Position numbers and translations under genes: made by a program. Below, one piece after another: positions 59,541 to 64,000 of a stretch of 64,000 nt of DNA (position 1 is its first letter; each line of letters begins with the position of its first letter). Source of the stretch: Sphagnum compactum. Its lineage: Eukaryota > Bryophyta > Sphagnopsida > Sphagnales. The notes beneath the pieces are model-generated. The model saw only the letters and a program-made list of their open reading frames with translations, was not told where the DNA came from and did not search any database. Location: positions 15,620,875-15,684,874 of the forward strand of contig OZ234495.1 in NCBI GenBank assembly GCA_965153455.1, given 5' to 3'.

Positions 59541-60452
59541 CTAATCTGAACTTCCATAATCAGAACATGCATCCTCGTGCTCATCTACAACAGCAGACAC
59601 ACCTCCTCCCTGTACCACCCTTTGTCGAAGCTCGGTGAGCTCTTGTTGTATCAAGAACAGGCGCTCTTTCAATGTAAGGTTCTCGTCCTCCAGATATGCA
59701 ATATGGCCTTCTTGCTCTGCAAGACGTACTTCCAAGAGCTGAGAAGAATTGTTCATGCCATGTGTGGAAGAAGGATAAGTCATTTCAAACCGACTAACAT
59801 CACGATCTAACCGCTGTTCTAGCCTCTGCTCTAGCTGTTGGACGGAAGACTGTGCACTAGTACTGGATGATGGTGGCTGAGCAATGACCATTCTACTGGA
59901 TTCGTTTGCAGCAGTAGCAGTGCTGGTTGGTTGTTCATCGTCATCATCATCATCATCAAATGTTCGCAGATGGATAAAACCTGCCATAGATCCATAACCA
60001 TTGACGCCAAGATCTTTCACTTCCTCTACAAGACCACCCTCCCTACCATAGTTAGGTGCAGGAGAAAAGACAGGGGTTGTAAGAAAGGCAGGAGTAGCAG
60101 GAGAAACGATTGACGCCAAACCCCCTGAGCGACGGACTCTCATCAGAAACGAGCTGTTATTGAAAGGCGCACTCGGCACGCTCTTCCTTCTCCTTGGAAA
60201 GTACTTCCTTGTCTTCAAGCGGTTCTGACGCTGCAAGTCTTTCAATCTTGGAGGATCGTAAACACCAGCAGCCCGCACCACCGTGAGTTTCTCACCTTGC
60301 TGCTGCTGCTGCGTTTTACTCCTCTTCCTAAACCTCTGGTTCGACCCGCTGTTGTTCCTCCACTTCCGCTTCTGGGGCACCATGACATCTCGGTATGCCC
60401 CCCCATGCACTACCTGCTGCTGCCCAGCAAAACCTATGAAAGAAGAGTCCAT
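59541..60452 (-). CDS. Basic nuclear-type coiled-coil protein of unknown function
   Basis: Intronless CDS of 303 residues, starting at the first in-frame ATG (MDSSFIGFAGQQQ). There is no ATG in the open frame upstream to 60533. The N-terminal part is strongly basic with nuclear-localisation-like clusters at about 27-46 (PQKRKWR, RFRKRSK) and 80-90 (KTRKYFPRRRK), and a Gln run at 48-52. A middle block, SSFLMRVRRSGG...SPATPAFLTTPVFSPAP (100-133), and GVNGYGSMAGFIHLR (149-163) look like conserved motifs. An Asp run is at 166-172. The C-terminal part (LDRDVSRFEMTYP, then a heptad-rich segment 240-278 containing EDENLTLKERLFLIQQEL) is a predicted coiled coil. From memory this combination occurs in an uncharacterised land-plant family sometimes labelled PRLI-interacting-factor-like, but I hold that loosely. 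Role unknown; probably nuclear, dimerising through the coiled coil. Confidence 0.75.
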   Translation of the reverse strand: MDSSFIGFAGQQQVVHGGAYRDVMVPQKRKWRNNSGSNQRFRKRSKTQQQQQGEKLTVVRAAGVYDPPRLKDLQRQNRLKTRKYFPRRRKSVPSAPFNNSSFLMRVRRSGGLASIVSPATPAFLTTPVFSPAPNYGREGGLVEEVKDLGVNGYGSMAGFIHLRTFDDDDDDDEQPTSTATAANESSRMVIAQPPSSSTSAQSSVQQLEQRLEQRLDRDVSRFEMTYPSSTHGMNNSSQLLEVRLAEQEGHIAYLEDENLTLKERLFLIQQELTELRQRVVQGGGVSAVVDEHEDACSDYGSSD

Positions 60453-61130
60453 TTTGACCGACACAGAGTCACAGGATTCACAGAAACCTTCTTGAGAACC
60501 AAGAAATCCCCCGCAAATAGATGCTTCCAGCAAACGTCAAAACGAGGAGACCGACGATCGCAAACAAACCAACTCCAGACCAATTTTTTTTCAGAATAAA
60601 CACTCAAACCTGCACACACTTCCAAGAGAGGAGGGCGGGCGGGCGGGCGGGCGGGCGTCAATAAAGCTCCTCCAGAATCCACAACCCGAGCAGATCGATC
60701 GGCAGACCTCTGCGAGGAAACAAGCAAATTCCCCACACAGTTGGAAAGGAAAGCACCAAGATAGCAAACGACGGAGTGCAAGAAAGAAAGATTCACAGAC
60801 ACACAAGAAGGAGGGAGAGTCGTGTCAAGGAAATAACAAAATCAACGGAAATCTTACGGCAAGCTTCACGGCTACGGGGAAAAAAAATAATAAGCAGAGA
60901 GAGGAAAACGCGTGCAATCTTCAGAAGCTATAATCGGAGACAGACGACTGGAAACGCATGGGAATCGGAGCGCGACAAGTGCAACGAGGGTTTGCAGAGC
61001 ACCGCAATCGCCCGCACAAGAGAGAGAAAGAGAAGAAGAAGCTTCGAGAGAAACATGACACACGTTTCCTTTGGCTTCGGTTTACGCCCAAGATAATGAA
61101 CAACTGGGACAGGTGTCAAGATCGGACGGC
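60453..61130 (-). promoter_or_regulatory. Leader/promoter region of the coiled-coil gene
   Basis: GC-richer, GA/CT-rich sequence ahead of the ATG at 60452, including five GGGC tetramers at about 60634-60656. The composition changes sharply to AT-rich beyond 61250, marking the likely promoter border. Confidence 0.4.
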
Positions 61131-61249
61131 GCAGAATTGAGTCCGTTTTTATTCGGACGGTTGTTATCAACCGATGTTGGGGATCATTTTTTTGACTGTT
61201 GGAGGTGGCAGGTTGGTGCCCGTTCAAAAGTTGTTGTGACGTGGCTTTT

Positions 61250-64000
61250 CCCATTATGTATATATATATATATTTATTTATTTATTTAAATTAAGAGACT
61301 TTTTAAAATTAAGAATACATATATTGAATTGTACCTATGCAGGCCTGCAGTTTTTTTTTATAAAAAAATTATTTGTATAAATTAAATTTTGTGATGTTGC
61401 CATGTTTGGCTATAGACAAGTTATGACAATAAAAATTTGATAAAATCCTTTTATATATTGGCTACTTGCTTGAACAATGTGTAGAAATGTGATGGTTTTT
61501 TACAATTTATTTCGATTTTTTAGGGGGGTTTTGGGGGAGAAACAAGGGTATATTCGACCAAAAGAAAAGAGAAATTTTGAGTTTGCCTAATGTCCCCACA
61601 CAAAAGACGATAAGGTTTTTCTCTTTTTTTTCAATTTTGTGAGGTCGGTCGGTTCGTGACCATCTAGAATAGGTCTTAGCCAAATTTGGCTATAGGTCAC
61701 AAAAGTAAATAGCCAAATTCTAGAAAACTTGTTATGTTATAGCAACAAGCTATGAACTAATGTCTAAATATGGTGGTTTGAAAACCTTTTTTTAATTTAA
61801 AAAAAAAATCTTGCAATAGACTCCTCCCTTGTCTCTCACATACTAGGTGCCCAATTTTGTTTGTCACATAATTGCCAAATATTATGTTAAAAAATATGAT
61901 TGCTTGCAAAGGTGCCCAAAAAAAATTGTCACATAATTGCCAAGTATTGTATTAAAAAATATGGTTACTTGTATGACATTTGCAATTCCATTCATCTTTT
62001 CTCAACATTTAATAATCCTTCCTATTGCCTGAAAAAAAAAAGCTACAATGTTATTAATTAAACATATAATGTTAAAATTGTGATAAGATGCCCAACACAC
62101 CAAAGAAAAAACATAAAAAATAAACAAAATAATATTTCAAGCTTGCTTGAAGGTAAGCCCCTTATTTTGAATATGCTTTCGGCAACATGGGGTTTAAATT
62201 AATGTTGGATGGGCATCAATTTTTAAACATAAGAAATAGTTTCGGTGTTACAATTTCATTAATTCATACCTAGTTTATATTGGTATTGGATGGTTTTTCA
62301 AAGTTTCATAGGAGTCAAGAATTGGTAATACATTAAAGGTTAATTTTGACTTAATATATAATAGGTATAAACATGGTGTTGGTATTGATAGAAGGTGGTA
62401 TTGATATAAGGCATGTATATAGACCATAGTACCATTTCAACTTTGACACTAATTATATTATTTTCAGTTTTGCAAAAAATTTATAAAAAAAATAGATCTT
62501 TATGTTGAAAAACTTGAAAATTCAAATAAAGGCAAGCGAATTTGAACCAATGCCCTCCTCACTAAAACCATAATATCTTTATTAGTCTAACTTAAATAAC
62601 AACAAATGCTTTGTGAGAACAGTTGTGATTTTATTGTATTTAATCATTATATGTCAAAATTTTCAAAATCAGAAATTGTGGTGCCAAAACTGAAACTTCA
62701 AATTAATTTAATTATTCAACATTGTTGTGTGTTAAACTTGAAAATGTATTACAATATACCTAATATTATTTTAGCTCCCATATCGAGTTAATATTGGTAT
62801 AAAGCTAGTATTGCCTTATGTCACACCCAACTATAATGTTTTTCAATACCTATGTTCATACCAATATGACACCTAGCATTAATCATTTGTAAAATTTGCC
62901 AAAATATTTAATATTTTCAAGAAAATGGGTTTGACAACTCACTATTAAAATATTTCACAATTTCCACTATAAGAATAAAAACACAACATGCACCATTGTA
63001 TTGTAATAAATAGTGGTAATTTAGTGGTAAGGACATTAATTAGTAACTAGAAGGTAAGGAATTCAATTTTCTTACAATGTTATTTCTGAATTTTTTATTT
63101 TGTTGACTTTCCAACCTTAGTGGTAGGTATAATATTGTATACCCATGTTGTAGTATAAATATTGGTCCAACACTTGTTTAAACCCTACATTTTATTTATT
63201 GCTGCAACAAAAAAATTACAACCTAATGTTGGGCCATTTTATTGAATTTTAAGCATAATAGCCCAATTTGGGTAGTGGGTATTTATTTTAAAATTTTGAC
63301 ATTAAAAAATCATTGATATTATTATTCTTTTGAAACTTCATACAAATATAGGATGTATATCCCTAATCATTGAGGTGGCAATAATTACATGATGAAGAGG
63401 CTATTATGTTTTATTTTCGAATTGTCTTCCCATTTAGTGAAAATAGTTTTATTTCAATATAGTAGTGGTATGAATATATTATTGAACAACACCAAAAGAT
63501 ATCATGGAATATTCATATTCATAAAAAATATAATATTTCATGTAAATTGGCAAAGGAACTATCATCATTAAAATACACATTTGGTTGGGTGTCCAAATAA
63601 AGGGATTTTCATTAAAATTTTGACGTGATTTTCCCAAAAAAAAAAGGAAAGTAAAACATCTAGGATTTGGTATTAATTGGAACTTATTGCTTTCAATTGA
63701 TTTTTTTTTGTAAAATGCATTGAAGCTTTAATTTTTCAAAAATGCAAAAGGTTGGGATGCCCCAACCTATTATCCAAGATAAAATAAGAACAAATCAACA
63801 TTTTTCACAAACATTTCTAGTCACATCAATTGCACAAACCAAACAAAAAGTTGGTTTCTATAATTGAAGTCAAAATTGGGACATGGACATGCCACAAATT
63901 CATAATAAATTCACACTACATTCATTATAGCCCAAACTCAAGAGAGACACCATTATCATTTTCATAGTATACCTTTATAAATTGCCATATAACACTTACA
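61250..64000. other. AT-rich spacer, no gene recognised
   Basis: Strongly AT-rich with only short chance frames. A reversed tRNA-like stretch near 62520-62580 (TTGAACCAATGCCCTC) and a plus-strand one near 63010-63070 (TTTAGTGGTAAGGACATTAA) may be SINE debris. Nothing else is supportable. Confidence 0.5.

Overview
The window looks like nuclear DNA of a land plant, most likely a moss or other bryophyte. This is inferred from plant-type split genes with short introns (about 80-700 bp), AT-rich gene-poor spacers, telomere-like TTTAGGG/CCCTAAA tracts, and a decayed DYW-type PPR copy whose surviving blocks resemble moss PPR proteins as I remember them. No species call is possible.

Five protein-coding genes are well supported, and the exon models of the four split ones close in frame. 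They are: (1) an FAD-dependent monooxygenase of the zeaxanthin-epoxidase-like class, 9 exons, minus strand, 17069-21135; (2) a probably plastidic alpha/beta hydrolase, 7 exons, minus, 24712-28170; (3) a MAD3/BUBR1-type spindle checkpoint protein, 12 exons, plus, 41279-46855; (4) an F-box/kelch-like protein, 2 exons, minus, convergent with the BUBR1 gene, 47525-49366; (5) an intronless basic coiled-coil protein, minus, 59541-60452. A sixth, weaker candidate is a small intronless ORF at 9446-9868 (minus) with its own TATA box and poly(A) signal.

Layout. 1-9.4 kb holds a dead CACTA (En/Spm) transposon: a terminus with eight TGCAAC subterminal repeats at 1812-2045, a DUF4216 relic and a tnpD/DUF4218 relic. 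An AT-rich insert carrying a degenerate AATAGCCA-type minisatellite splits it. 9.4-17 kb has the small ORF, a 190-bp direct repeat and otherwise anonymous sequence. 17-28.2 kb carries the monooxygenase and hydrolase genes with a PPR-DYW pseudogene between them. 28.2-40.5 kb is gene-poor: telomere-like spacers, a hAT relic, several tandem-repeat families and long AT-rich stretches. 40.5-50.6 kb is gene-dense (BUBR1 and F-box). 50.6-58 kb is simple-sequence-rich spacer with no recognised gene. 58-61.1 kb is the coiled-coil gene with a long 3' region. 61.2-64 kb is AT-rich spacer.

The most notable object is the BUBR1-type gene. It has an N-terminal KEN box, the Mad3/BUB1 TPR region, an extra KEN, an ABBA-KEN-ABBA cassette, a GLEBS-like segment, and then a C-terminal exon carrying eight more ABBA-like motifs (six starting with F, two degenerate). 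The last motif ends at the stop codon and there is no kinase domain. Such a long array in one checkpoint protein suggests multivalent capture of CDC20-type WD40 proteins. The genes are otherwise unrelated in function and share no visible common regulation.
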